From: Alloyangia pacifica
GTDB lineage: Bacteria > Pseudomonadota > Alphaproteobacteria > Rhodobacterales > Rhodobacteraceae
Direction of reading: 5' to 3'
DNA length: 64,000 nucleotides
Assembly (NCBI RefSeq): GCF_020524285.1
Contig: NZ_JAIVKX010000005.1
Span: 62,001-126,000 of the forward strand
Below the pieces are notes generated by a model, which saw only the letters and a list, made by a program, of their open reading frames with translations, did not search any database and was not told the DNA's origin. The position numbers were made by a program, and so were the translations under genes. Shown one piece after another: positions 51,861 to 62,200 of the stretch. Positions within the stretch are counted from its first letter, which is position 1; each line of letters opens with the position of its first letter.

Positions 51861-53224
51861 CACATCAGACCGCCTTCGTCGAATTGGACGCAGCCTTTCC
51901 GGGCCGGATCGAACGCGGCGAGGCGGTCCGTGCGCAGCACGGGGCAGGGGACAGCTGGCATCCGGCGGCCCTGCCCGAGGCGGTGTTCATGGCGCGAACC
52001 ACCGAGGAGGTGGCGCAGGCGGTCACGCTCTGCGCCGCCCATGGCTGCCCGATCGTGCCCTTCGGCGCGGGCAGCTGCATCGAGGGGCAGGTTAACGCCA
52101 TGCAAGGCGGGCTCTGCATTGATCTGTCGCAGATGGACAAGGTGCTGCGCATCAGCCCCGAGGACATGGATTGCACCGTGCAGGCCGGGCTCACCCGGCA
52201 GGCGCTGAACGAGGACCTGCGGGCGACGGGCCTCTTCCTGCCCATAGACATCGGCGCGCACGCAACGCTCGGTGGCATGGCCTCGACCCGCGCCTCGGGC
52301 ACGATGACCGTGCGCCACGGCACCATGGCCGATCTGGTCATGGGGCTGACCGTGGTGCTGCCGGGCGGGCAGATCGTGAAGACCGGCGGGCGGGCGCGGA
52401 AGTCCTCGTCGGGCTATGACCTCACGCATCTCTTCATCGGGGCCGAGGGCACGCTGGGCATCATCACCGAGCTCACGCTGCGCCTGACCGGCATCCCCGA
52501 GGCGTCGAAGGCCGGGCTCTACAGCTTCCCCACGATCGAGGCGGCGACGCAGACCGTGGTCGAGGCGCTGCAGTTCGGGCTCTGCCTCAACCGCATCGAG
52601 CTGATGGACGCGCTGCAGGTCAAGGCGATCAACGCCTACAACAAGACCGACCTGCCCGCGCAGCCGACGCTGCTGGTCGATCTGGCCGGTTCGGAGCAGC
52701 AGGTCGACACGGACCGGGACACCTTCGATGCGCTGGCCTCGGAACACGGGGCGGTGCTGCACTCGGTCAACACGCCCGAGGACTACAGCAAGGTCTGGGC
52801 GCTGCGCCATTCGGCGCTCTATGCCGCGCGCGGCCTGCGGCCGGGGTGCAAGTCGCTGTCGACCGATGTCTGCGTGCCGGTCTCGGATCTGCCGCGCATC
52901 CTCGCCGTGACCAGTGCGGACCTCGATGCGGAGGGGATCATCGCGCCGATGCACGGCCACGTGGGAGACGGCAACTTCCACCTCGTGATGCTCTTCGACG
53001 AGGAGGATTCCGCGGAGAAGGCGCGGGTGCAGGCGGCGCATGGGCGGCTGGTCGAACGGGCCATCGCCATGGGCGGCACGGCCACCGGCGAGCACGGCGT
53101 GGGGCTGGGCAAGAAGAGCTACATGGAGGCCGAACACGGCGCGGGGCTGGATCTGATGAAGCTGCTCAAGCGCGCGGTGGATCCGGCGAATCTGATGAAC
53201 CCGGGGAAGATCTTCGATCTCTAG
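51857..53224 (+). CDS. FAD-binding 2-hydroxyacid (D-lactate/glycolate-type) dehydrogenase
   Basis: 455-residue VAO-fold flavoprotein like mammalian-type D-lactate dehydrogenase and GlcD. FAD domain [17 protein letters not shown] near 65, [17 protein letters not shown] near 140, [20 protein letters not shown]-terminal domain with metal histidines in [10 protein letters not shown] and [13 protein letters not shown] start overlaps hutU stop (GTGA), so it is translationally coupled to histidine degradation. It may oxidise a hydroxyacid from a histidine side route such as imidazole-lactate; this is inference. Confidence 0.9.
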
Positions 53225-53312
53225 TCGCGGATGACCTTCGGGTATGCGCCTGATTTTTGGGCGCTTGCCCTTGCCTGTCACAAACCCGCATGAGAAGGGC
53301 CAACGGCAGGGA

Positions 53313-53354
53313 TTGACATGCGGGACAGGCGTGGTCCCTTTTGTCTAGTCAAAA
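53313..53354 (+). promoter_or_regulatory. Promoter/operator of the amino-acid ABC operon
   Basis: TTGACA (53313-53318) is a candidate -35. The inverted repeat TTTTG-TCTAGT-CAAAA (53339-53354) contains TTGTCTAGTCAA, similar to the HutC-like TTGTATAGACA before hutI. This suggests that HutC, encoded at the end of this operon, controls both units. No good -10 was found at 17 bases. Confidence 0.55.
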
Positions 53355-53407
53355 TCGGAACCCGGCCCAAGGGATGGCAGGGACCGACAACAGGGAGACT
53401 ACTGGAT

Positions 53408-54229
53408 ATGCGCAACAAAGTCATCTCCGCACTCGCGGGTGCCGCGCTTCTGATGGGTGGGGCCGCCGCGGCCCAGGCGCAGGACGCGCTCGCCCGGATC
53501 AAGGAAGCCGGCGTCATGAAGGTCGGCACCGAGACCGCCTTTGCCCCCTTCGATTACATCGACGCGGGCGAGCACGTGGGCCTCAACATGGATGTCTTCG
53601 CCGCCATCGGCGAGGAACTGGGCGTCGAGATCGAGTGGATCACCCTCGACTGGGCCGGCGTTCTGCCGGGCCTCGAGGCGGGCCAGTTCGACGTGGTCGC
53701 GGGCCCCGCAACCATCACCGCCGCCCGTATGGAGCGCTACCGCTTCACCCCGCCGATCGCCGAGGCCACCGTGGCCCTGCTGAAGTCGGCCAAGGACGAT
53801 TCGATCACCAAGCCCGAGGACATCGCCGGCAAGACCATCGGTTCGGGCCACGCCACCGCGCAGCTCGCCCAGCTCGAAGCCTTCGGCGCGACGCTCGACC
53901 CGGCACCGGAAACCAAGGACTACGTCTCGTTCAACGAGGCCTATGCCGACCTCGCCGCCGGCCGCATCGCCGGTGTCGCCAACTCGCTGCCGAACATCGC
54001 CTTCGTGGCGCAGCAGCGCCCCGAGATCTTCGAGGTGGTCGCGCCCTTCGGTACCAAGACCTACTTCGGCTTCCCTGGCCTGAAGGACGACGACCACGCC
54101 TCGCTGATGGATGCCATCGACGCGGCGCTGCTGAAGATGAAGGCCGACGGCCGTCTCGGCGAGATGCAGCAGAAGTGGTTCGGCCAGACCTTCGACACGC
54201 CCGACGCGGTGACCGAGCCCAACATCTAA
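53408..54229 (+). CDS. ABC transporter substrate-binding protein, polar amino acid type
   Basis: 273-residue periplasmic binding protein (SBP family 3). Signal peptide to AAAQAQ (residue ~25), then VLKVGTE-like GVMKVGTETAFAPFDYIDAG, the typical LNMDVFAAIGEELGVEIEW and FDVVAGPATITAARMERYRFT. Flanked by hut genes and followed by two permeases, an ATPase and HutC, so histidine or urocanate is the probable ligand. Start taken at 53408, with AGGGAG 11 bases before it. Confidence 0.92.
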   Translation: MRNKVISALAGAALLMGGAAAAQAQDALARIKEAGVMKVGTETAFAPFDYIDAGEHVGLNMDVFAAIGEELGVEIEWITLDWAGVLPGLEAGQFDVVAGPATITAARMERYRFTPPIAEATVALLKSAKDDSITKPEDIAGKTIGSGHATAQLAQLEAFGATLDPAPETKDYVSFNEAYADLAAGRIAGVANSLPNIAFVAQQRPEIFEVVAPFGTKTYFGFPGLKDDDHASLMDAIDAALLKMKADGRLGEMQQKWFGQTFDTPDAVTEPNI

Positions 54230-54356
54230 GGCTTTCCCTGCCGGTCCGTTCACCCGGGCCGGCCCTTTCGGCCTGGCCGGCGGCCGGTCCCGCGGGACCA
54301 CCGCCGGCATTTTTCTCCCCCGCTACAGACGCCAAGCCCGAGGCAATTCCCGGAAT

Positions 54357-55001
54357 ATGAGCTGGAAACTCTTCAACCTGCTGCTCGAGGCCTCGCTGAT
54401 GACGATCTTCGTCAGCTCGGTTTCGATCCTGATCGGCCTGTTCCTGGCGATCCTGCTGTCGGCGGCGAACCTCTCGGGCATCCGCCCGCTGCAGTGGTTC
54501 GCGAAATTCTTCATCTCCTTCTTTCGCGGCACGCCGCTGCTGGTGCAGCTCTTGCTGCTCTACAACCTGCTGCCGGTGATCGGCGTGCAGATCCCCTCGC
54601 TGGTCACCGCGATCATCGGCCTGTCGATCTGCACCGCCGCCTACCAGGCCGAGAACCTGCGCGGCGGTTTCGAGGGCGTGCCCACCGGCCTTGTGGAAAG
54701 CGCCGACATGGCGGGCTTCACCCCGGTGCAGACCTTCTTCCACATCCGTGTGCCGATCGCGCTGCGGCTGACCCTGCCGGCGCTGATCAACGAGGCGATC
54801 TTGATCCTCAAGGCCTCGTCGCTGGTGTCGGTCGTCGGGCTGATCGAGCTCACGCGCATGGCGCAGAACCTCGTCGCCTCGACCTTCATGCCGCTGGAAA
54901 TCTACGCCAGCGCCGGGCTCATCTACCTGGTGATCAACCTCGTGGTGGCCACCGCCGGCCGCCAGCTTGAACGCCGCCTGCCGGGCGTGGGAGGCAAGTG
55001 A
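54357..55001 (+). CDS. ABC transporter permease, HisM/HisQ type (1)
   Basis: 214 residues, about five helices. N-terminal LLLEASLMTIFVSSVSILIGL; FFRGTPLLVQLLLLY is the early motif of polar amino-acid permeases; the cytoplasmic EAA loop is visible as ESADMAGFTPVQTFFHIRVP. Follows the binding-protein gene after 127 bases containing a GC-rich hairpin (54262-54305). Stop shares a base with the next permease start. Confidence 0.92.
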   Translation: MSWKLFNLLLEASLMTIFVSSVSILIGLFLAILLSAANLSGIRPLQWFAKFFISFFRGTPLLVQLLLLYNLLPVIGVQIPSLVTAIIGLSICTAAYQAENLRGGFEGVPTGLVESADMAGFTPVQTFFHIRVPIALRLTLPALINEAILILKASSLVSVVGLIELTRMAQNLVASTFMPLEIYASAGLIYLVINLVVATAGRQLERRLPGVGGK

Positions 55002-55669
55002 TGGGCTTTGATTTCAACGTCATCCTGTCGAAGCAGGACGAGCTGATCTCCGGCATCGCCATGACGATCTTCGTCTGGGTGGTGGGCACGTTCGCCGCCG
55101 CGCTGATCGGCTTCATCATTGCCACCGCACGGCGCTACGGCGGAGTCATCGTCGACAAGGCGCTGACCGTGCCGATCGAGGTGATCCGCGGCACGCCCTT
55201 CCTGGTGCAGCTTTTCCTGCTCTACTTCGGCGGCCCCTACATCGGTCTGTCGCTGGATGCGCTGCCCGCGGGTCTGATCGCGCTGAGCATCTACGGTGCG
55301 GCCTATTTCGCCGAGATCTTCCGGGCCGGCTACCAGTCGGTGCCGCCCGGCCACGTCGAGGCGGCGGAATGCCTCGGCTTCACCCGCGTGCAGGTTATCC
55401 GCAACATCCTGTTGCCCGAGATGGCGCTGCTGGTGATCCCGCCCTCGGTCAACATGGCGATCATCCTGCTGAAGGAAACGGCGCTGCTCTCGCTCATCAC
55501 GGTCCCCGAGATGACCATGACCGCCAGCGCCATCGGCTCGCAGGAATACGCCTTCGTCGAGGCCATGGTGCTGATCGCGCTCGTTTACTGGGTGCTGGTC
55601 GAACTGGCGGGCGTGCTGGGGCGCTTTGCTGAAAAGAAACTCTCAAGATACAGGCTGGCCAAGGCATGA
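55001..55669 (+). CDS. ABC transporter permease, HisM/HisQ type (2)
   Basis: 222 residues, partner of the preceding permease. ISGIAMTIFVWVVGTFAAALIG, IRGTPFLVQLFLLYFGGPYIG, and the EAA loop VEAAECLGFTRVQVIRNILLP that docks on the ATPase. ATG at 55001 is preferred (GGGAGG seven bases upstream) over the GTG at 54998. Its stop overlaps the ATPase start (ATGA). Confidence 0.92.
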   Translation: MGFDFNVILSKQDELISGIAMTIFVWVVGTFAAALIGFIIATARRYGGVIVDKALTVPIEVIRGTPFLVQLFLLYFGGPYIGLSLDALPAGLIALSIYGAAYFAEIFRAGYQSVPPGHVEAAECLGFTRVQVIRNILLPEMALLVIPPSVNMAIILLKETALLSLITVPEMTMTASAIGSQEYAFVEAMVLIALVYWVLVELAGVLGRFAEKKLSRYRLAKA

Positions 55670-56457
55670 GCGACAACGCGATCTCCGTTCAGCATCTGGT
55701 GAAACGCTTCGGCGAGACCACGGTTCTCGACGACATCTCGCTGGAAATCCCGCGCGGGCAGGTGTCCTGCCTGATCGGCCCCTCGGGCTCGGGCAAGTCG
55801 ACGCTGCTGCGCTGCATGGCCTTCCTCGAGGAGGCCACCGACGGCTCGATCTTCATCGAGGGCGCGCCGCTCGGCTTCGTCTACGACGGCGCCGGCAAGC
55901 GCCAGCGCCAGAGCGCGACCGAGCTGCGCAAGGTGCGCTCGCAGATCGGCATGGTGTTCCAGCAGTTCAACCTGTGGCCGCATATGACCGCGCTCGGCAA
56001 CGTGTCCGCGGCGCTGCGCCGGGTGCGCAAGCTGAGCCGTGCCGAGGCCGAGGAAAAGGCCATGGTGCAGCTGCGCAAGGTCGGGCTGGAGAACCGGGCG
56101 GGGCACTACCCCAGCCAGCTCTCGGGTGGCCAGCAGCAGCGCGTGGCCATCGCCCGCTCGCTGGCGTTGGAGCCGAAGATCATGCTCTTCGACGAGCCCA
56201 CCTCGGCGCTCGATCCGGAGCTGACCGGCGAGGTGCTGAACGTGATGCGCGGGCTCGCCTCCGAGGGCATGACCATGGTCGTGGTGACCCACGAGATCGG
56301 CTTTGCCGCCACCGTGGGCAACCAGATCAGCTTCCTCGACCAGGGCAAGCTGCTGTTCACCGATGCGCCGTCGAAGGTCTTTGCCAAGCCGCGCCACCCG
56401 CGCCTCGAGCAGTTCCTCGACACCTATCTCGACCGCGGCGCCTCGACGCTGGTCTGA
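55666..56457 (+). CDS. ABC transporter ATP-binding protein, polar amino acid type
   Basis: 263-residue ATPase. Walker A GPSGSGKST near residue 38, Q-loop VFQQFNLWPHMT, signature LSGGQQQRVAIARSL, Walker B IMLFDEPTSALDPE, H-loop VVVTHE. HisP/GlnQ-like, with a family-typical insertion (YDGAGKRQRQ) before the Q-loop. Energises uptake through the two permeases. HutC begins 11 bases downstream. Confidence 0.95.
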   Translation: MSDNAISVQHLVKRFGETTVLDDISLEIPRGQVSCLIGPSGSGKSTLLRCMAFLEEATDGSIFIEGAPLGFVYDGAGKRQRQSATELRKVRSQIGMVFQQFNLWPHMTALGNVSAALRRVRKLSRAEAEEKAMVQLRKVGLENRAGHYPSQLSGGQQQRVAIARSLALEPKIMLFDEPTSALDPELTGEVLNVMRGLASEGMTMVVVTHEIGFAATVGNQISFLDQGKLLFTDAPSKVFAKPRHPRLEQFLDTYLDRGASTLV

Positions 56458-56468
56458 CAGGAGGCGGC

Positions 56469-57197
56469 ATGAGCAAGGAGACCGCCCCCAGAGCTTCGCT
56501 GCACGATCGGATTCGCAGCGATCTCGAGGGGAAGATCCTCTCGGGTGCCTGGCCGCCGGGGCACCGCATTCCGACCGAGCAGGAGCTGCGGACGGAATAC
56601 GGCTGCTCGCGGATGACCGTGAACAAGGTGATGACCCAGCTCGCCAACGCGGGGCTGGTGCTGCGGCGGCGCAAGACGGGCTCGATCGTCATGCCGCAGC
56701 AGAGCCAGAACGCGGTGCTGGAGATCAAGGACATCAAGGACGAGGTCACCGCGCAGGGCGGCACCTACCGCCACGAGGTGGTGGAGAGGGTGCTGCGCAA
56801 GGCGGCGCCGAGCGAGGCCGGGGAATTGGGCATCGAGGAAGGCAGCGAAGTGCTGGCGCTGACCTGCCTGCACTATGCCGACGAAGCGCCGTTCTGCCTC
56901 GAGGACCGGGTGATCAACCTCGAGGTGGCGCCTGCCGCGCGCGAAGAGAGCTTTGCCGAGCTGGCGCCGGGGGTCTGGCTGCTGCGACATATCCCGTGGA
57001 GCGAGGCCGAGCACACGATTGCCGCCGTCGGCGCCTCGGCGCGGGTGGCCAAGCTGCTCGATCTGTCGGCGGGCACGCCCTGCCTCGTCATGGAGCGCCG
57101 CACCTGGCGGCAGGGCGAGACAGTGACCGAGGTCCGGCTGACCTACCCGGGCGCGGCCAACCGGCTGAGCGCGCGGTTCACGCCATCCCTGACCTGA
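56469..57197 (+). CDS. hutC: Histidine-utilisation repressor HutC (GntR/HutC family)
   Basis: 242 residues: N-terminal winged helix (HDRIRSDLEGKILSGAW near 12, then TEYGCSRMTVNKVMTQLANAG) and a UTRA effector domain with CLEDRVINLEV and a C-terminal VTEVRLTYPGAANRLSARFTP, both HutC hallmarks. Urocanate is the known inducer of this family. Last gene of the ABC operon, next to hutIHGU. Two dyads, at 46588 and 53339, fit its operator type. Start follows AGGAGGCGGC. Confidence 0.93.
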   Translation: MSKETAPRASLHDRIRSDLEGKILSGAWPPGHRIPTEQELRTEYGCSRMTVNKVMTQLANAGLVLRRRKTGSIVMPQQSQNAVLEIKDIKDEVTAQGGTYRHEVVERVLRKAAPSEAGELGIEEGSEVLALTCLHYADEAPFCLEDRVINLEVAPAAREESFAELAPGVWLLRHIPWSEAEHTIAAVGASARVAKLLDLSAGTPCLVMERRTWRQGETVTEVRLTYPGAANRLSARFTPSLT

Positions 57198-57212
57198 CCG
57201 CAGCCCCGAGCT

Positions 57213-57881
57213 TCAGCGCGGGCGGGCCCCGTCGAGGAAGAGGGTGATCGCCCGGTCGCGGCGCGCGGCACGCGTCTCCGGCGACGAGCAGAAACGCTCC
57301 GGATCGAGCAGCTTGTGGATGCCGTTGCCTAGGCACATGTCCATCAGCATCTCGGCCGCGGCATCGCAGTCTTCTGGCTTCAGGGCCAGTTCCCCCGTCT
57401 TGCAGGCTTCGGAGAGTTCGCGGGCGATGTGGCCGCGCAGGGTCAGCGCACCGCTTTCGAGAATGCTGCAGGCGAGCTTGGGGTAGGTCGGGGCCGAAGT
57501 GATCACCGCGCGCAAGAGCTCGAGCGGCGCCTCGTTGAGCGTCGGTTCCTCGTTCAGGGTCAGCAGGTGGCGCAGCCGCTCTTCCAGCGGCGCATCGCTG
57601 TTTTCGCTGTCGCGGCTGCGGAAGATTCGTTGGCCGATGCGCGCGAAGCAGGCGCCGAGCAACGCTTCGCGGCTGTCGAACATCGTGTAGATCGTGCGCT
57701 TCGACATGTGTACCTGCCGCGCAATGGCGGCGACCGAGACATCCTCGAGACCGCGCTCGGCAATCATCTGGCTGGCGGTGGACAGGACCAACTCTTCCCG
57801 GGTCTCTTGATCCATCTGCACCGGCCGTCCGCGGCGGCGAGGCGGGCTCTGGGTGTCTTCGGGAAAGTCGGAATCGGTCAT
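57213..57881 (-). CDS. TetR-family regulator of the RND pump
   Basis: 222 residues. N-terminal helix-turn-helix at about 30-75 (DVSVAAIARQVHMSKRTIYTMFDSR); C-terminal ligand domain with LRAVITSAPTYPKLACSILESG and a TetR_C-like IARELSEACKTGEL. Divergent from the RND pair with a 140-base shared promoter region, the usual arrangement for AcrR/MexR-like local repressors. Convergent with hutC. Confidence 0.92.
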   Translation of the reverse strand: MTDSDFPEDTQSPPRRRGRPVQMDQETREELVLSTASQMIAERGLEDVSVAAIARQVHMSKRTIYTMFDSREALLGACFARIGQRIFRSRDSENSDAPLEERLRHLLTLNEEPTLNEAPLELLRAVITSAPTYPKLACSILESGALTLRGHIARELSEACKTGELALKPEDCDAAAEMLMDMCLGNGIHKLLDPERFCSSPETRAARRDRAITLFLDGARPR

Positions 57882-58021
57882 TGGTGTCCTTGGGTCACAG
57901 TGTATTATCCAATTAGTTGCGCTGGCACATCTCGGCGCTTTACAAAACCATTGAGTTTCCTTATCGCGTTTCAGGACCTGTGCGCAAGATGCACGTTAAT
58001 GCTGTTTCTCGGAGCTCTCCC
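57882..58021. promoter_or_regulatory. Divergent tetR/RND promoter region
   Basis: 140 bases with AT-rich stretches: GTATTATCCAATTAGTT (57902-57918) and CTTTACAAAACCATTGAGTT (57938-57957), the latter holding a small AAAC-N6-GTTT dyad. These are the likely promoters and TetR operator, but no extended palindrome is clear. Confidence 0.4.
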
Positions 58022-59179
58022 ATGCCGATCCGCCCCGCCTCCGCCTTGCTGCGGCCCTTCGCCCTGTTTGCAGCACTGACATTCGCAACGTCCGCTGTCG
58101 CGCAGCAGGGCGAGCAGCCGCCGCAGCCCGTGACCGTCGTGACACTGAAATCCGCCGACGTGACGCTGACCACCCAGCTGCCGGGCCGGGTGCAGGCCTC
58201 CGGCGTGGCCGAGGTTCGGCCGCAGGTGGGGGGCATCATCAACGAGCGCCTGTTCGAGGAAGGCACGACCGTGAACCGCGGCGATCCGCTCTACCGCATC
58301 GATCCGGCGACCTACGAGGCGGCGAAGGCCTCGGCCGAGGCGAGCCTCGCGCAGGCGCAGGCCACGCTGGCCTCGGCGGACCGCGAGCTGAAGCGGCAGC
58401 AGGAGCTGCGCGACCGCTCCGTGACCAGCCAGCAGACGCTGGACGATGCGCTGGCCGCGCGTGACGTGGCCGAGGCCGCGGTGAAAGTGGCCGAGGCGCA
58501 GCTGCTGTCCTCGGACATCGATCTCGAGCGCACCACGATCCGCGCGCCGCTTTCGGGGGTCGTCGGCCTGTCGGACGCGACGCAGGGCGCCCTCGTTACC
58601 GCGGGCCAGTCCACCGCGCTGACCACCATCCGCGCCATCGACACGGTGAACGTCGACGTGACGCAATCCGCTGCCGAGATGCTGCGCTGGCGCCGCAGCG
58701 GCCAGGCCGCCGCGCGCGAGAGCGAGGCCGAGGTGAGCCTGCGCCTTGCCGATGGCGAGCTCTACGAGCACACCGGGCGTCTTGCCGCCGCCGAGCCGCA
58801 TGTGAACGAGCAGACCGGCGTGGTCGTGCTGCGCCTGGAATTCCCCAATGAAGACCACCTCTTGCTGCCCGGCATGTATGTGCAGGTTGAACTGCCGCAA
58901 GGCTCGGTCTACGGCGCCATCCTGGTGCCGCAGGAGGGCGTCAGCCGCGACCGCCGCGGTCGCCCGATGGCGATGGTGGTGAATGCCGACAACGTCGTCG
59001 AGACCCGGCAGCTGACCATCGAGAGCGACCAGGGCAGCCAGTGGGTCGTGAGCGAAGGCCTGGAAGAGGGCGACCGCGTCGTCGTCGCCGGGCTGCAGAA
59101 GATCGCCGAGGGTCAGACCGTGACCCCGGAGGAGCGCGCGGCCGGCGGTGCCGAAGAAACCGCCGCGGCCTCCGAGTGA
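58022..59179 (+). CDS. RND efflux periplasmic adaptor (membrane-fusion protein)
   Basis: 385 residues. Signal peptide (LLRPFALFAALTFATSAVAQ), lipoyl/barrel-sandwich RVQASGVAEVRPQVGGIINE, an alpha-hairpin rich in Ala/Gln (about 105-175, with coiled-coil character), then IRAPLSGVVGLSDATQGALV and the beta-barrel LLLPGMYVQVELPQG. AcrA/MexA type but without the lipid-anchor cysteine. The start at 58022 removes 35 upstream residues that do not fit. Followed 22 bases later by the pump. Confidence 0.93.
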   Translation: MPIRPASALLRPFALFAALTFATSAVAQQGEQPPQPVTVVTLKSADVTLTTQLPGRVQASGVAEVRPQVGGIINERLFEEGTTVNRGDPLYRIDPATYEAAKASAEASLAQAQATLASADRELKRQQELRDRSVTSQQTLDDALAARDVAEAAVKVAEAQLLSSDIDLERTTIRAPLSGVVGLSDATQGALVTAGQSTALTTIRAIDTVNVDVTQSAAEMLRWRRSGQAAARESEAEVSLRLADGELYEHTGRLAAAEPHVNEQTGVVVLRLEFPNEDHLLLPGMYVQVELPQGSVYGAILVPQEGVSRDRRGRPMAMVVNADNVVETRQLTIESDQGSQWVVSEGLEEGDRVVVAGLQKIAEGQTVTPEERAAGGAEETAAASE

Positions 59180-59201
59180 CCCCGACGCAAGGAACCTGAC
59201 A

Positions 59202-62200
59202 ATGGCACGCTTTTTCATTGACCGCCCGGTCTTTGCCTGGGTGATCTCGATCCTGATCATGGGGATCGGGGTACTCTCGATCCTCACCCTTCCGATCGCG
59301 CAATACCCCGAGATCGCGCCGCCCTCGGTGCGGATCAGCGCGCAGTACCCCGGCGCCTCGGCCGAGACGGTTGCCAATACCGTCACGCAGATCGTCGAGC
59401 AGCAGATGACCGGGCTCGACGGCATGCGCTACATGTCCTCCTCCTCGACCTCGGCGGGCACGGCGTCGATCACCCTGACCTTCGAGTCGGGCACCGATCC
59501 GGACGTGGCGCAGGTGCAGGTGCAGAACAAGCTCTCACAGGCAACGGCGCTGCTGCCCGAAACGGTGCAGCGCCAGGGCGTCACCGTGGAGAAGGCCTCG
59601 TCCTCCTTCATGATGGTGATCGGCCTGATCTCGAATGACGGCCGCATGGACCAGGCCGACCTTTCGGACTACCTGAACTCCAACCTCGTCGACGAGTTCA
59701 GCCGGATCGAGGGGGTCGGCGGGGCGCAGGTCTTCGGCGCGCAATACGCGATGCGGATCTGGCTCGACCCGTCCAAGCTCTCGGCCTTCGAGATGACCCC
59801 GTCCGACGTGGTCGACGCCGTCTCGGCACAGAACGCGCAGATCTCGGCCGGCGCCTTCGGCACGCTGCCCGCCCCCGAGGGCCAGCAGCTCAACGCCACG
59901 ATCACCGCGCAGTCGCTGCTCAGCACCCCCGAGGACTTCCGCAACATCGTGCTGCGCTCGGAAACCGACGGTGGCCTTGTGCTGCTCAAGGACGTGGCGC
60001 GGGTCGAGGTCGGCGCCGAGAACTACTCGACGATCGCGCGCTACAACGGCAAGCCCTCCTCGGGCATGGCGCTGCAGCTCGCCTCGGGCGCCAACGCGCT
60101 GGAGACCGCGGAGCGGGTCAAGGAACGGATCGAGGAATACTCGGAGTTCTTCCCCGAGGGCGTGAGCTACGTCATCCCCTATGACACCACCCCGTTCATC
60201 GAGATCTCGATCCACGAGGTGCAGAAGACGCTGATCGAGGCGATCATCCTGGTGTTCTTCGTGATGCTGCTGTTCCTGCAGAACCTGCGCGCGACGATCA
60301 TCCCGACGCTCGCCGTGCCGGTGGTCATCCTCGGCACCTTCGCGATCCTCGCGCTTGCGGGCTTCACCATCAACACGCTGACCATGCTGGCCATGGTTCT
60401 GGCCATCGGCCTGCTCGTCGACGATGCCATCGTGGTCGTCGAGAACGTCGAGCGGATCATGGAAGAAGAGGGCCTCGGCCCGCGCGAGGCGACCCGCAAG
60501 TCGATGGGCCAGATCACCGGCGCGCTGATCGGCATCGCGCTGGTGCTGTCGGCGGTGTTCGTGCCGATGGCCTTCTTCGGGGGTTCCACCGGCATCATCT
60601 ACCGCCAGTTCTCGATCACCATCGTCTCGGCCATGGCGCTGTCGGTGGTCGTGGCGCTGACCCTGACGCCGGCGCTCTGCGCAACCATCCTCAAGTCCAA
60701 GGACGCGCATCACAGCAACCGCGGCCCGCTGGGCTGGTTCAACAAGGGGTTCGACAAGCTGACCGGCGGCTATGCCGGCACCGTGGGCCACATCATCAAG
60801 CGCCCGCTGCGCATGATGGTGGTCTACGCGGCGCTTGGCTACGGCATGGTGTTCCTGTTCAACAACACCCCCACCGGCTTCCTGCCGAACGAGGACCAGG
60901 GCATCCTGATGACCCTGATCCAGGGTCCGACCGGCGCCACCGCCGAGCGCACGCTCGACGTGGTCGAGCAGGTGCAGAACCACTTCAACACCAATGAGTC
61001 CGAAGCGGTGGATTCGGTGTTCGGCGTGGTCGGCTTCTCCTTCGCGGGGCAGGGCCAGAACATGGGCCTCGCCTTCGTGCGGATGAAGGACTGGGAGGAG
61101 CGCCCGTCGCCCGCGCAGAGCGTGCAGGCGGTGGCGGGCCGGGCCTTCCCGGCGTTCATGGGCATCCGCGACGCCATGGTCTTCCCGATCGTGCCGCCGG
61201 CGGTGATCGAGCTGGGCAACGTCTCGGGCTTCGACTTCTACCTGCAGGCGCAGGGCGGCCAGACGCATGAGCAGTTGCTCACCGCGCGCAACCAGTTGCT
61301 CGGTATGGCCTCGCAGAGCCCGCTGATCGCCTCGGTGCGGCCCTCGGGGCTGGAGGACGCGGCGCAGTTCAAGCTCGACATCGACTGGCGGGCCGCCGGC
61401 GCGATGGGCGTGACCCCGACCAATGTCGGCAACACGCTGTCGATCGCCTGGGCCGGCCAGTACGTGAATGACTTCAACGACAACGGCAGGATCAAACGGG
61501 TCTACGTGCAGGGCGAACCGGACAGCCGGGCGACCCCCTCGGATCTCGAGAAGTGGCGCGTGCGCAATGCCTCGGGGGATCTGGTGCCCTTCGCCAACTT
61601 CACCAAGGAGAGCTGGACCTACGGCCCGCAAGGCCTGAACCGCTACAACGGCGTGCCGTCGATGCAGATCCAGGGCTCGCCCGCACCGGGTGTGACCACG
61701 GGCGAGGCCATGGCGGAAATGGAACGTCTCGCGGGGCAGCTGCCGCCGGGCTACCAGATCGCCTGGACCGGCCTGTCGCTGGAAGAGCGCGACTCCGGCG
61801 GCTCCGCCGGGCTGCTCTACGGCCTGTCGCTGGCGGCGATCTTCCTGTGCCTCGCGGCGCTCTACGAAAGCTGGACCATCCCCTTCTCGGTGATGCTGGC
61901 GATGCCGATCGGCGTGCTGGGCACCATGGGCGCGGCCTATTGGTTCGGCTTTGAGAACGGCGTGTTCTTCCAGGTCGGCCTGCTGACCGTGATCGGTCTG
62001 ACCGGCAAGAACGCGATCCTGATCGTGGAGTTTGCCCGCGAACGCTATGAAGAGCATGGCGAGCCGCTGCTGGTCGCGGTGAAGGAGGCGGCGCGCCAGC
62101 GCTTCCGTCCGATCATCATGACCTCGCTGGCCTTCAGCCTCGGCGTGGTGCCGCTGGTGCTGTCCACCGGCGCGGGCGCCGGCGGGCGCCAGGCGGTGGG

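Noticed and set aside
59535-62057. An 840-codon minus-strand frame opposite the RND pump
   Set aside because: His/Arg/Gly-rich antisense shadow; no domain pattern, and the plus strand encodes an intact RND transporter.
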